The notes under the pieces were generated by a model. The model saw nothing but the letters and a program-made list of their open reading frames with translations, made no database searches and had not been told where the DNA came from. Position numbers and translations under genes: made by a program. 64,000 bases of DNA from Weissella coleopterorum (GTDB taxonomy: Bacteria > Bacillota > Bacilli > Lactobacillales > Lactobacillaceae), in assembly GCF_011304355.1 (NCBI RefSeq), contig NZ_CP049888.1, positions 1,240,001 to 1,304,000 of the forward strand. The letters run 5' to 3'. This document shows, piece after piece, positions 28,995 through 38,099 of this stretch. Positions within the stretch are counted from its first letter, which is position 1, and every line of letters begins with the position of its first letter.

Positions 28995-29378
28995 TTACTC
29001 TAATCGTGCAACACCAGTTACATCAACTTTAGTGATTAACTTTGACAAGTTTCCAGCACTAGCAAATGACATTCCCAAATTACTTAAACGTTCTAAGTTC
29101 AGGGTGCTCTCATCTAATAATTCCAATGTGTATAAAGATACTAAATCATCTTGAATAGATAATCCTTGTGTATGCCAAGCTCCTAGTTCACCTAATCGTA
29201 ACGTATCAGGATCAATCCCTAGTTCATTTTTAATGCCCGTAAGTAATGCACCTAATGCAGTATCATTCTTATGCCGATGCATCTTAACTGTAAAAAATTT
29301 AGAAGCTGGTTGATCTGTTACTAGGAAGAAAGTTTGATCTCCCCGGGTAAAATAAATAGTTCCTGCAATCAATGACAT
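28995..29378 (-). CDS. Uncharacterised protein with Nudix-like features
   Basis: A 127-residue soluble protein. Its strand-helix pattern and the segment ALLTGIKNELGIDPDTL recall a Nudix fold, but the REUxEExGU motif is not there (the Glu ladder is absent), so hydrolase activity is unlikely. ATG 29378 has AAAGGA nine bases upstream; the longer GTG start at 29402 does not. It lies 41 bases after the S1-domain gene and before the rrn promoters. I do not recognise a characterised homologue. Confidence 0.6.
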   Translation of the reverse strand: MSLIAGTIYFTRGDQTFFLVTDQPASKFFTVKMHRHKNDTALGALLTGIKNELGIDPDTLRLGELGAWHTQGLSIQDDLVSLYTLELLDESTLNLERLSNLGMSFASAGNLSKLITKVDVTGVARLE

Positions 29379-29419
29379 ACGCCAATGTCCTTTCAATTCC
29401 ACAATAATGTTGCGATATC

Positions 29420-29806
29420 TTATCTTAAGCGTTCTAAAGCTTCTTGTAACATTTGTGAATGTGATTCTGCAATTGTTTTAAACCCATACTCGGTATATTG
29501 ATTCGTCCAATAATGAATTTTACCCTTCTTAGGATACTTTTCCACCACAATTGGTAGCTTAATTTCGTCTAGTAACGTTTCTCGGCGCGATAGTGAAATT
29601 TTGTTTGAATATTTATCAATGTTTAAAACCACGACCTTTACCACATCTCCAACGGCCAATTCTTCATCCACGCTTTTAATATAGGCTGAGCGACACTCGG
29701 AAATGTGAACGAGTCCTTGCGTATGGGCATCCAACTGTAAAAAAGCCCCATAAGGTTGAATCCCAGTAATCACGCCTTCAACTAATTGTCCAATGTGATA
29801 TCCCAT
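29420..29806 (-). CDS. S1-domain RNA-binding protein (YugI/CvfD type)
   Basis: The 128-residue protein begins with one S1 domain: GQLVEGVITGIQPYGAFLQLD and GLVHISE, then ISLSRRETL, followed by a C-terminal helical extension. This is the layout of YugI/general stress protein 13, called CvfD in pneumococcus, where it affects gene expression after transcription. The target RNAs here are not known. GGGGTT provides a weak RBS. Confidence 0.88.
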   Translation of the reverse strand: MGYHIGQLVEGVITGIQPYGAFLQLDAHTQGLVHISECRSAYIKSVDEELAVGDVVKVVVLNIDKYSNKISLSRRETLLDEIKLPIVVEKYPKKGKIHYWTNQYTEYGFKTIAESHSQMLQEALERLR

Positions 29807-29837
29807 GTTCTAACCCCGATATATTTTAATAAAAAGC

Positions 29838-30418
29838 CTAAGCTTCTATATATGCACGCGTAATGACAATCGGATCTACCGGCTTATCAGCATAATCAAC
29901 TTTCACCTTGGCAATTGCTTCCACTGTATCTATACCATCTAAAATATGACCAAAAACAGTATGACGACGATCTAGCCATGGAGTTCCACCTTCAGTGGCA
30001 TATCGCTGAGTAACTTCTTTTGGCATAATCGCGTCCAATTGCTTAATCATATCATTAGGAACTCTTGATGCTTCAACAATAAAGAATTGTGATCCGTTTG
30101 TATTTGGTCCCGCGTTCGCCATTGATAGCGCTCCCCGGAAGTTAAAGACTTCATTTGAAAACTCATCTTCAAATGCGTCACCCCAAATTGATTCTCCACC
30201 CATTCCAGTTCCAGTGGGATCCCCCCTTGAATCATGAAATCATTAATTACTCGATGGAAAATAATTCCATCGTAATATCCTTTTTCAATTAACCCTGTAA
30301 AATTTTCCACCGTCTTAGGCGCTTGAGTTGGAAATAATTTAAACTTTATTGTCCCCTTGGTCGTTTCAAAAACAGCGATTGGACCCTCAACATTTTCTAA
30401 ATCAAATTGTGGTAACAT
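29838..30418 (-). pseudogene. Cyclophilin-type peptidyl-prolyl isomerase, frameshifted
   Basis: Two overlapping frames encode one cyclophilin. The first (to 30047) gives the N-terminus with [19 protein letters not shown] and [15 protein letters not shown] and then runs off frame. The second (from 30203) continues with [30 protein letters not shown] and the typical C-terminus. The break is at the C run 30221-30226, where QGGDPTG needs seven Gs on the coding strand and six are present. One added base restores about 194 residues with all active-site segments. It may be a real frameshift or a base-calling error. Confidence 0.9.
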
Positions 30419-30547
30419 TTATATTCTCATTTCTTTTAAAATTATTATTAATTATAACACATCAAAATAACTGGTAATTACATGATATGATGGATAAAAT
30501 GTTTAATTGATAACTACCTACAACAAAAAATGGAGAATCTAACTATC

Positions 30548-31234
30548 ATGAACTATTTTCAAATATTAATAGATATTATGTTACATCTAGATAAACATCT
30601 AGCCCACTGGGTAAATATTCTCGGTCCTTGGTCGTATGTATTGCTATTTGCCGTGATTTTCATCGAAACCGGTGCAGTGATTCTACCATTCTTGCCTGGC
30701 GATTCACTATTATTTGCCGCGGGAGCAATTGCCGCCATTCCAGGTAGCCAACTTCATCATTATGCACTAATAATCTTATTCTGGTTTGCAGCTGTCCTAG
30801 GTGATTCTTGTAACTTTTTCCTTGGTCGCACAGTGGGACTCAAACTAGTTCAGCATCCTTTTCTTGGACGCTTCATTAAACAAAAACAATTAGATGAAGC
30901 CAATACATTTTTCATCAAACATGGACCACTCGCAATTATTTTCTCACGTTTCTTACCAATCATTCGAACATTAACTCCGTTCGTAGCTTCTGTTTCTGGA
31001 TTTTCATATCGTACTTTTGTCACCCTCGATATTATCGCGGCTACCCTTTGGACCGTCATTGCCGTTGAAGCTGGCTTTTACTTTGGAAGCATCCCTTTCA
31101 TTCGTGATCATTTTTCATTGGTCATTATCGGTATTTTAGTGGTTACTGCCCTACCCGCCATCATTGCCGGACTACGCTCATATCTGACAGGTAGAAAAGA
31201 AAAGCAAATGGATCAGGATCAATTTGAGAATTAA
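30548..31234 (+). CDS. DedA-family membrane protein
   Basis: About 228 residues with five to six hydrophobic segments and the family motif F-x-G-R (NFFLGRTVG) and FSRFLPIIRT near residue 140. DedA proteins help recycle undecaprenyl phosphate or other lipids across the membrane in other bacteria. I chose ATG 30548, with GGAG 12 bases upstream; the ATG at 30530 has no RBS and overlaps it. It is convergent with the AI-2E-family gene, with a shared terminator. Confidence 0.88.
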   Translation: MNYFQILIDIMLHLDKHLAHWVNILGPWSYVLLFAVIFIETGAVILPFLPGDSLLFAAGAIAAIPGSQLHHYALIILFWFAAVLGDSCNFFLGRTVGLKLVQHPFLGRFIKQKQLDEANTFFIKHGPLAIIFSRFLPIIRTLTPFVASVSGFSYRTFVTLDIIAATLWTVIAVEAGFYFGSIPFIRDHFSLVIIGILVVTALPAIIAGLRSYLTGRKEKQMDQDQFEN

Positions 31235-31235
31235 T

Positions 31236-31272
31236 AAAAAAACACTTCGAATAAGTTTCGAAGTGTTTTTAT
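31236..31272. terminator. Bidirectional terminator between dedA and the AI-2E-family gene
   Basis: AACACTTCGAA and TTCGAAGTGTT form an 11-bp stem with T runs in both directions. Confidence 0.92.
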
Positions 31273-31282
31273 TTATCATTTT

Positions 31283-32458
31283 TTATTTGGAATGTGGTTT
31301 TAATTGCACTGCTTTACCCGGTTCCAAGTTATCATCTTCGTATAAGGAAGACTCACTTTGCCACCATTGATATAATTTTGAAACTAGCACTTTTAATACC
31401 GCATATCCCGGAATCCCAAATAAAACACCTAGAAAACCAAACATGTTCCCAGCTGAAAGTAAAATAACAACCACCGTTACCGGGTGAATTTTCAATGAAT
31501 CACCAAGCAGTTTAGGGGAAATAACTTTTCCTTCAAGCAATTGTTCAACCGAAAAGACAATTAAGATTTTAACTAACATCATTGGTGAAATAAAAATCGC
31601 CACAATAACTGCGGGAACCATCGCTAAAAATGAGCCTAGGAATGGAATTAAATTTAAAAATCCCGCTGCAATTGCCAACAACCATCCATATGGGAGACCT
31701 ACGATGGTAAATCCAACCATAAACATAATTGCTACCGCGATCGCTACTGCAATTTGTCCACGAATATAATTAGACATTTGTGTATTGATCTCTGTCAACG
31801 TAGCACGCATAGAACTTTGCATTCGTTTGGGTAGAAACTTAACCATGAACCCAGGTAATTGGTGTCCATCTTTCAACAGATAGAAAAGAATCAATGGGAA
31901 AGTAATGATCGTGACAATCACTGAGCTCATCGTTCCAAAGACGGATGAAACATGCAACGTCCCACCACTGGTCAAAGACTTCAAAGTATGCTCAATCATC
32001 TGGTCGTTATTTTTCACCCACTCATTAACAACCTTAAAATTACTGTTTTTCATCAATGTGTCAGACCAATGAGAAATTCCATGCCAATATTCTGGCCAGT
32101 GTTGCACTAAGCTATAGATCTGATTTTGCAACCATGGAATCACAGCAATAATTGCTAACCCAATTAGTAAGAGTAACCCAATGAATTGTCCCGTAATCGT
32201 AACGACCCGATTGACACGGTAACGTTTCTCTAGCCAGTCAACCATCGGATTCATCAAATAATACAATAATCCGGCAACAATGATTGGAGCTCCCACTGCG
32301 GAAAAGAGCGAGAATAGTGGGTTAAAAATAAAATTAACTTTCTCTAACATAAAAATAATGATCAAAACTAACAGAACCACTAATAGCGCTGAAACAAATT
32401 TATTATTCCAAAACCATTGCCACGTCCAAGATCGGTTTGATTGATACTTTTTGTCCAT
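31283..32458 (-). CDS. AI-2E-family membrane transporter
   Basis: The 391-residue protein has about eight hydrophobic segments and the family's conserved C-terminal part (IGIPGYAVLKV-like segment VLFGIPGYAVLK at about 345, and GSFLAMVPAVIVA). The family (PF01594) includes TqsA, a proposed AI-2 exporter, and sodium-coupled transporters; the substrate is unknown. AGGAT precedes the ATG. It follows the lactonase gene by 18 bases, so both are in one operon. Confidence 0.88.
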   Translation of the reverse strand: MDKKYQSNRSWTWQWFWNNKFVSALLVVLLVLIIIFMLEKVNFIFNPLFSLFSAVGAPIIVAGLLYYLMNPMVDWLEKRYRVNRVVTITGQFIGLLLLIGLAIIAVIPWLQNQIYSLVQHWPEYWHGISHWSDTLMKNSNFKVVNEWVKNNDQMIEHTLKSLTSGGTLHVSSVFGTMSSVIVTIITFPLILFYLLKDGHQLPGFMVKFLPKRMQSSMRATLTEINTQMSNYIRGQIAVAIAVAIMFMVGFTIVGLPYGWLLAIAAGFLNLIPFLGSFLAMVPAVIVAIFISPMMLVKILIVFSVEQLLEGKVISPKLLGDSLKIHPVTVVVILLSAGNMFGFLGVLFGIPGYAVLKVLVSKLYQWWQSESSLYEDDNLEPGKAVQLKPHSK

Positions 32459-32476
32459 ATATTTATCCTACCTATT

Positions 32477-33487
32477 TTATTTGGGACTAAATTCAACCCG
32501 AACACCTTCAGGAATCATAAAATCTTTTTGCTGTAACTTCAATTTACCGGTCCGGGCATCTCGCTTGAACACGCTGACATTATCAGTCTTCTGATTGGCC
32601 ACGATTAAATAACCGTCGTCGGCATTCAATGCCATATCTCGTGGGAAATCACCTTCCGTACTAATTATTTGTATCAATTTCGCCATTTCACCTGCTACGT
32701 CAAAGACTGCAACTGAATTATGTCCTCGATTTGAAACGTAGACAAAGTTACCATCTTGTGAGACCCGGATTGCTGCTGCCCCATTATGCATTGTCCAATC
32801 ATCGGGGATGGTTGCTAGCGTCTGCTTGAGTTGGAACTTACCTGCCTTGTAATCTAAAATTAATAATTTTGATGACAATTCTCCTAATAAATATGCAGTT
32901 TGTCCATCCGGACTAAATCTAATGTGTCGGGGTCCAAAACCGGCCTCCGTTTTAAAAACAGTTTTATTAGTTAATTGTCCATTTGCTGATAAATCAAACA
33001 CCAAAACTTCATCAGTCCCTAAATCCACAACTACTAAGCGTTGGTCAGGTGTTAAATTAGCAAAATGAATATGCGAACTTGTTTGTTCAGGAAGTGGCCC
33101 ATTGCCTGTATTTTGGAATTTATCAACTAAAGATAACTTCCCATCCTGATCAATTCGGAAAACTTCGACCGTCCCGCGATGATAATTTCCTGAAAACAAA
33201 AAACCACGCTGTACGTCCATTCCTAAATACGCTGGTGACGCCCCAGGTGTCACAACTATCTGTTTGATATCACCTGTTTTACTATTCACAACAGCAATTC
33301 CGCCCTCATCGTCGATTTTATCAACGGTATAAATCACGTCGTCTTTTGCCACTTTGGTATATGTTGGACTCCCAAGTACTGAAACAAGCCGCGCATCTAT
33401 CAATTGACCGTCTATTAGTTTAGCTTGATACAACCCTTCTGAAATTCGTCTTGTATAAGTCCCAAAGAAAACTGTCTCACTTTTCAT
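32477..33487 (-). CDS. Lactonase-family beta-propeller protein (YbhE/Pgl type)
   Basis: The 336-residue product is a seven-bladed beta-propeller of the lactonase family, of which E. coli YbhE is a 6-phosphogluconolactonase. Typical blade segments are SPDGQTAYLLGE, FVYVSNRGHNSVAVF, and the N-terminal FGTYTRR. It would hydrolyse 6-phosphogluconolactone in the oxidative pentose-phosphate route that heterofermentative bacteria depend on, but the family also holds other enzymes. GGGGGAATAG is the RBS. Confidence 0.85.
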   Translation of the reverse strand: MKSETVFFGTYTRRISEGLYQAKLIDGQLIDARLVSVLGSPTYTKVAKDDVIYTVDKIDDEGGIAVVNSKTGDIKQIVVTPGASPAYLGMDVQRGFLFSGNYHRGTVEVFRIDQDGKLSLVDKFQNTGNGPLPEQTSSHIHFANLTPDQRLVVVDLGTDEVLVFDLSANGQLTNKTVFKTEAGFGPRHIRFSPDGQTAYLLGELSSKLLILDYKAGKFQLKQTLATIPDDWTMHNGAAAIRVSQDGNFVYVSNRGHNSVAVFDVAGEMAKLIQIISTEGDFPRDMALNADDGYLIVANQKTDNVSVFKRDARTGKLKLQQKDFMIPEGVRVEFSPK

Positions 33488-33523
33488 TCATCTATTCCCC
33501 CAATCATTATGTTCCACAATTAA

Positions 33524-33533
33524 TTATATCATG
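33524..33533 (-). promoter_or_regulatory. Promoter of the lactonase operon
   Basis: TGATATAAT is an extended -10 on the minus strand, about 38 bases before the ATG at 33487. No -35 is clear. Confidence 0.55.
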
Positions 33534-33589
33534 GTCGCGCTTTCATATATTTTATTAAAAATTTTTTTAAACTATATTTACTAAAAATA

Positions 33590-33618
33590 CAAAAAAACGT
33601 CGACTCATAGTCGACGTT
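33590..33618 (-). terminator. Terminator after the lone tRNA-Gly
   Basis: A perfect stem of ACGTCGACT and AGTCGACGT with a two- to three-base loop is followed by seven T residues on the minus strand, 14 bases after the tRNA. Confidence 0.93.
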
Positions 33619-33631
33619 AATTATTATCTGA

Positions 33632-33703
33632 AGCGGACGACGGGAATCGAACCCGCATTCCCAGCTTGGAAGGCTGGAGCACTAGCCATTGTACTACATC
33701 CGC
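33632..33703 (-). tRNA. tRNA-Gly(UCC), copy 3, stand-alone
   Basis: Identical over 72 nt to the two copies in the rrn cluster at 22228 and 22349. It has its own consensus promoter and terminator, so it is a complete transcription unit. Confidence 0.96.
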
Positions 33704-33735
33704 AATTACTTGTCGTTGCCTTAACAACATAAACT

Positions 33736-33764
33736 ATTATATCTAATAGCCAAGTAATTGTCAA
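33736..33764 (-). promoter_or_regulatory. Consensus promoter of tRNA-Gly
   Basis: Perfect TTGACA (33759-33764) and TATAAT (33736-33741) with a 17-base spacer on the minus strand, about 32 bases before the tRNA. Confidence 0.93.
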
Positions 33765-33848
33765 TCATCTTTATCTTATTTATTTAATTTTATCCCGATT
33801 GTTCATTCAACCATTTTTACTAGCGCTCAACACGCACCTTTTTTAAAC

Positions 33849-34781
33849 TTATAACAAATGCTTCTCATCTTTTTCATTAAAGTTAGAGACAATTTCAATA
33901 TGTTTCTGAAAATTTTCAAAAACCATCGGTGCATCACCACCGTATTCACCGTCCAAATTAACCATAACTTTTTCATCTGCATTCAAAGATTCAACTTCCA
34001 CATGCGAAGATTTAACATAAATCAAGTTCGGATCATCAACATGACGCCCACCATTTAGGACTTCAGTAATTAATGTCATAATTTCAGGGATCTTGGTCGT
34101 TTTAACAATCAACACTGTGAATTTTCCATCGTTTAACTTCGCATCGGGGACAATCGATTCAAACCCACCAACCGAATTAGTCAATGCCAAGAAAAACATC
34201 GATGATGGTCCTTCATAGATTCCCTCATCATGTTTAACTCGTAAATGCATCGGTTTTGTTCGTGGAATTAACTCAGCACCTTTCACAACATACGCTAAAT
34301 AACCGTACATTGATTTTAATTTTGAAGGAACTTTATAAGTTAACTCTGAAATTGACCCACCAGCTGCAATATTAATAAAATATTCTTCATTTGCTCGACC
34401 AACGTCCATTAAAGCTGACTGATCTTTTAAAATAACCGAGGCCGCTTCAAAAGGTTCATTTCTAGGAATTCTTAAAGCCCGCGCAAAATCATTAGTCGTC
34501 CCCGCAGGAATGATCGCCAATTTTGGGCGGTTTTCTAAAGGAGCAACCCCGTTGACAACTTCATTAATGGTTCCATCGCCACCGGCTGCCACCAGCAAAT
34601 CAAAGCCATCCAATGCCGCCCGCCGTGCTTCTTTTTCCGCTGATTTCGGGCTAGCGGTAGTCGCAAATGCAGAGGTTTCATATCCGGCTTTTTCATAGAC
34701 AGCCAAGATATCGACTAAATCACGGCGAATTGCTTCTCGTCCCGAAGTTGGATTATAAATAATACGTGCCCGCTTATTCAT
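33849..34781 (-). CDS. dagK: Diacylglycerol/lipid kinase family protein
   Basis: The 310-residue protein has the NAD/DAG-kinase fold: ARIIYNPTSGRE at the start and GGDGTINEVVNG (ATP/phosphate loop) at about 65. DagK recycles diacylglycerol to phosphatidic acid in lipid and lipoteichoic-acid metabolism. ATG 34781 with GGAGGTAGAGTG is chosen; the frame to 34823 starts inside gatB. It follows gatB by five bases, the common gatCAB-dagK order of lactobacilli. Confidence 0.92.
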   Translation of the reverse strand: MNKRARIIYNPTSGREAIRRDLVDILAVYEKAGYETSAFATTASPKSAEKEARRAALDGFDLLVAAGGDGTINEVVNGVAPLENRPKLAIIPAGTTNDFARALRIPRNEPFEAASVILKDQSALMDVGRANEEYFINIAAGGSISELTYKVPSKLKSMYGYLAYVVKGAELIPRTKPMHLRVKHDEGIYEGPSSMFFLALTNSVGGFESIVPDAKLNDGKFTVLIVKTTKIPEIMTLITEVLNGGRHVDDPNLIYVKSSHVEVESLNADEKVMVNLDGEYGGDAPMVFENFQKHIEIVSNFNEKDEKHLL

Positions 34782-34785
34782 CACT

Positions 34786-36225
34786 CTACCTCCGTGCTTC
34801 CAAAGCTTGGTGCATAAGATCATTTACCACCGTTGGATTTGCATTTCCTTTGGTCATTTTCATAATTGGTCCGATTAAAGCCTTGGTAGCGCGTTCTTTC
34901 CCACCCAAGAAATCAATGACCGATTGTTCGTTATCATCTAAGACACTATTAATCATAGGTAATAAGATTGCTGGATCAGATAATTGTTTTAGATCGTGAT
35001 CTTCAACATACTGAACCGGTTCTTGACCCTCAGTAATAGCTTTAAAGACCTGTTTAGCCATCTTAGTTGAAATGGTTCCATCTTCAATTAAGTTAATCAT
35101 ATTCGCAAGATTATTCGGAGTTAGTTGTGTTTCCTGCAAATCTTGATGCTTAGAATTCAAGAAGGCATTCACATCACCAATTAAGTAATTAGCAGCGCGC
35201 TTGGCATCTGCTCCCAATTCAACCGTCTGATCAAAGAAATCAGCCATGGCCAATGTTTGCGTCAAAACCTCAGCATCGTATGGTTCTAAGCCTAAATCAT
35301 TCATATAATGTGCACGACGTACACCTGCTGCCAAAGGTAACTTAGTTTGCGCTCGTTGAATCCATGCCTCATCAATATGAATTGGTGCCAAATCCGGCTC
35401 TGGGAAATAGCGATAATCATCAGCGGTTTCTTTTACCCGCATTAAGATTGTCTCCCCGGTGGATTCATCATAGCGCCTAGTTTGTTGCTTCAATGTCTGA
35501 CCAGATAGATATAGTTTTGCTTGACGTTGCTCTTCAAACATTAACCCTTTACGAACATAATTAAAGGAATTCAAATTTTTCAGCTCAATCTTGGTCCCAT
35601 GTTGCTTAGAGCCAATGGGCCGAATTGAAATATTGGCATCCACACGCATTGAGCCTTCTTCCATTTTCACATCAGAAATCCCTGTAAATTGAATCGCTTC
35701 TTTCAAGGCTTCCAAATATGCATAGGCTTCATCTGGTGTTTTCAAATCAGGTTCACCGACAATTTCAATTAGCGGGGTTCCTTGTCGATTCAAATCAACA
35801 TACGAATAGCCATCATCGGCGTGAGTATTTTTACCAGCATCTTCTTCCACATGCATTTCAGTAATTCCGACCCGCTTCTTTTCACCATTAACTTCAATTT
35901 CCAACCAACCATTTTTAGCAATTGGCTCAAATTGTTGTGTAACTTGATACGCTTTGGGATTATCGGGGTAAAAATAATTTTTCCGATCCCAATGTAAATA
36001 TGGGGTGATCTCCGCATTCAAAGCCAGAGCAGCCATCATTCCGGCTTCTAAGGCGCCTTCATTCGCTTGTGGCAAAACTCCTGGGTAACCCCAATCAATG
36101 ACGTTAGTATTTAAATTTGGTTCTGCTCCATAGCTAACTGGTGATGGTGACATTGCCTTAGAGTTTGTTTTTAGTTCAACGTGGACTTCTAGTCCAATTG
36201 TCGTTTCAAAATTTGAAATAGCCAT
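34786..36225 (-). CDS. gatB: Asp/Glu-tRNA amidotransferase subunit B
   Basis: GatB (479 residues) is the kinase/tRNA-binding part of the amidotransferase that turns Glu-tRNA(Gln) and Asp-tRNA(Asn) into the correct Gln/Asn forms. [17 protein letters not shown] at the start and [13 protein letters not shown] are the signature; the helical and YqeY-like C-terminal tail follows (about 325-479). The start overlaps the gatA stop by one base (TAATG). Confidence 0.98.
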   Translation of the reverse strand: MAISNFETTIGLEVHVELKTNSKAMSPSPVSYGAEPNLNTNVIDWGYPGVLPQANEGALEAGMMAALALNAEITPYLHWDRKNYFYPDNPKAYQVTQQFEPIAKNGWLEIEVNGEKKRVGITEMHVEEDAGKNTHADDGYSYVDLNRQGTPLIEIVGEPDLKTPDEAYAYLEALKEAIQFTGISDVKMEEGSMRVDANISIRPIGSKQHGTKIELKNLNSFNYVRKGLMFEEQRQAKLYLSGQTLKQQTRRYDESTGETILMRVKETADDYRYFPEPDLAPIHIDEAWIQRAQTKLPLAAGVRRAHYMNDLGLEPYDAEVLTQTLAMADFFDQTVELGADAKRAANYLIGDVNAFLNSKHQDLQETQLTPNNLANMINLIEDGTISTKMAKQVFKAITEGQEPVQYVEDHDLKQLSDPAILLPMINSVLDDNEQSVIDFLGGKERATKALIGPIMKMTKGNANPTVVNDLMHQALEARR

Positions 36226-37682
36226 TATTGATCACCCCCGGGAATTTTATCAAATAAACGCGTTGCCTGTTCAAAAGCATAGGCCGCTTGATAAATTTTA
36301 GCTTCTTCAAAGCGATTTCCAATTAATTGCATCCCCACCGGTAATCCGTCAATAAATCCAGCATTAATTGACATCCCAGGCAATCCAGCTAAATTAACTG
36401 GAATTGTTAAAGCATCATTCATATATGCAACCTGTGGATCGTCTTGGTTCTCTCCAAATCCATAAGCAATATTAGGAGTCGTTGGTGCTACAATCAAATC
36501 ATACTGCCCAAATACTTGCTCAAATTCATCTGCAATCAGAGTACGAACTTGCGCGGCTTTTTTAAAGTAAGCATCATATGAACCAGCCGAAAGTGAATAT
36601 GTTCCAAGCATAATTCGCCGTTTCACTTCATCACCAAATCCTTGCGAACGCGTCTGAACATATAAATCTTCTAAAGTTTGAACATTTTCAGCCCGGAATC
36701 CATAGCGAATTCCATCGAATCTTTGTAAATTAGATGATGCCTCTGAAGATCCTAAAATATAGTAGGCTGCGACTCCATATTTAGTATGTGGCAATGAAAC
36801 CTCTTCAACATGAGCTCCTAGCGCCTCCAATTGTGCGATTCCAGCTTTAACCACTGAAACGACCTTAGGATCAACCCCATCCCCAAAATATTCTTTGGGA
36901 ATCGCAATTTTCATCCCCTTAATATTTCCAGTTAAGTTCGCAGTAAAATCAGGAACCGTTTGCTTAGATGAAGTTTGATCTCGTGCATCGTACCCAGCAA
37001 TCGCATTTAAAACTAGGGCGTTATCTTCCACCGTACGTGTAATCGGTCCAATTTGATCCAAAGATGAGGCAAAAGCAATGAGACCCCATCGTGAAACTCG
37101 ACCATAGGTTGGCTTCAAACCTACTACCCCATTAAACGCCGCAGGTTGCCGAATTGAACCACCTGTATCAGAACCGAGAGCAAACGGTACTTGTCCCGCT
37201 GCAACAGATACAGCTGAACCACCTGATGATCCCCCAGGAATTTTTGTTTGATCCCATGCATTTTTAGTCTGTTTATAATATGAGGTCTCCGTGGTTGAAC
37301 CCATTGCGAACTCATCCATATTTAACTTACCCACACCAATGGCACCCGCTTGACTTAAGCGCTCCAGAACCGTCGCATCATATATAGGTTTAAAGTCGTG
37401 TAACATCCGTGATGCTGCCGTCGTTTGCACCCCCTTAGTCACCATATTATCCTTGATCCCAAACGGAATCCCCGCAAGCATTTGTGCCGATGAAACACCT
37501 GCTTGATCTATTTTTTTCGCTTGTTCAAGCGCGTTTGTTTCCATCAAAGTAATAAAAGCTTCATATCGATCGTCAGTCGCTTTAATATGATCCAGCGTCG
37601 CTTGTGTTAAATCAGCCACTGATAAAGATTTATTAACTAATTCTTGATGTAAATCTTTTACCGTTGTTTTTAGAAAATCCAT
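36225..37682 (-). CDS. gatA: Asp/Glu-tRNA amidotransferase subunit A
   Basis: GatA (485 residues) is the amidase that frees ammonia from glutamine. The amidase-signature Ser-Ser-Lys triad is visible: Lys in GIKDNM (about 77), and PGGSSGGSA with the two serines (about 150-175). The C-terminal part is of normal length. Start and stop overlap gatC and gatB by one base each, so the three are translationally coupled. Confidence 0.98.
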   Translation of the reverse strand: MDFLKTTVKDLHQELVNKSLSVADLTQATLDHIKATDDRYEAFITLMETNALEQAKKIDQAGVSSAQMLAGIPFGIKDNMVTKGVQTTAASRMLHDFKPIYDATVLERLSQAGAIGVGKLNMDEFAMGSTTETSYYKQTKNAWDQTKIPGGSSGGSAVSVAAGQVPFALGSDTGGSIRQPAAFNGVVGLKPTYGRVSRWGLIAFASSLDQIGPITRTVEDNALVLNAIAGYDARDQTSSKQTVPDFTANLTGNIKGMKIAIPKEYFGDGVDPKVVSVVKAGIAQLEALGAHVEEVSLPHTKYGVAAYYILGSSEASSNLQRFDGIRYGFRAENVQTLEDLYVQTRSQGFGDEVKRRIMLGTYSLSAGSYDAYFKKAAQVRTLIADEFEQVFGQYDLIVAPTTPNIAYGFGENQDDPQVAYMNDALTIPVNLAGLPGMSINAGFIDGLPVGMQLIGNRFEEAKIYQAAYAFEQATRLFDKIPGGDQ

Positions 37683-37993
37683 TATTTATCCTCTCCTGCC
37701 GTTAAGATTGCTGGAACCTTTATCAAGGTCTCTTGCGTTTCAGGGGCATTTTTTAATAGTTCAGTGCGTTGGTTCGCATTAATCGCTTCATCTGAACGTA
37801 ACTTGTTTGCTCCATCCGTCATAGAATATGTTGGTTCAATTCCATCTGTATCAACTTCAGATAAAGTATCAACAACTTCAAAAATTTTATCCAATTGATT
37901 GGTAAAAGCCATTTTCTCTGATTCAGTTAAAGTCAATTTAGCTAAATTTGCCACATGCTCGACTTCGGCTGGTGTTATATTATTTGATGTCAT
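37682..37993 (-). CDS. gatC: Asp/Glu-tRNA amidotransferase subunit C
   Basis: The 103-residue GatC stabilises GatA-Gat[14 protein letters not shown] at the N-terminus and LRSDE near the C-terminus are typical. ATG 37993 is chosen, with AAAGGA ten bases before; the TTG three bases upstream is less likely. It heads the gatCAB-dagK operon. Confidence 0.95.
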   Translation of the reverse strand: MTSNNITPAEVEHVANLAKLTLTESEKMAFTNQLDKIFEVVDTLSEVDTDGIEPTYSMTDGANKLRSDEAINANQRTELLKNAPETQETLIKVPAILTAGEDK

Positions 37994-38099
37994 CAATTTG
38001 ATGTCCTTTCAAGGTTATATTTTAATTTTAGCATTTTAAAGACTTAGCATTACGATTTACTAGTTATGCTCAAAATAAAATTTAAAACGACTATAGTAA

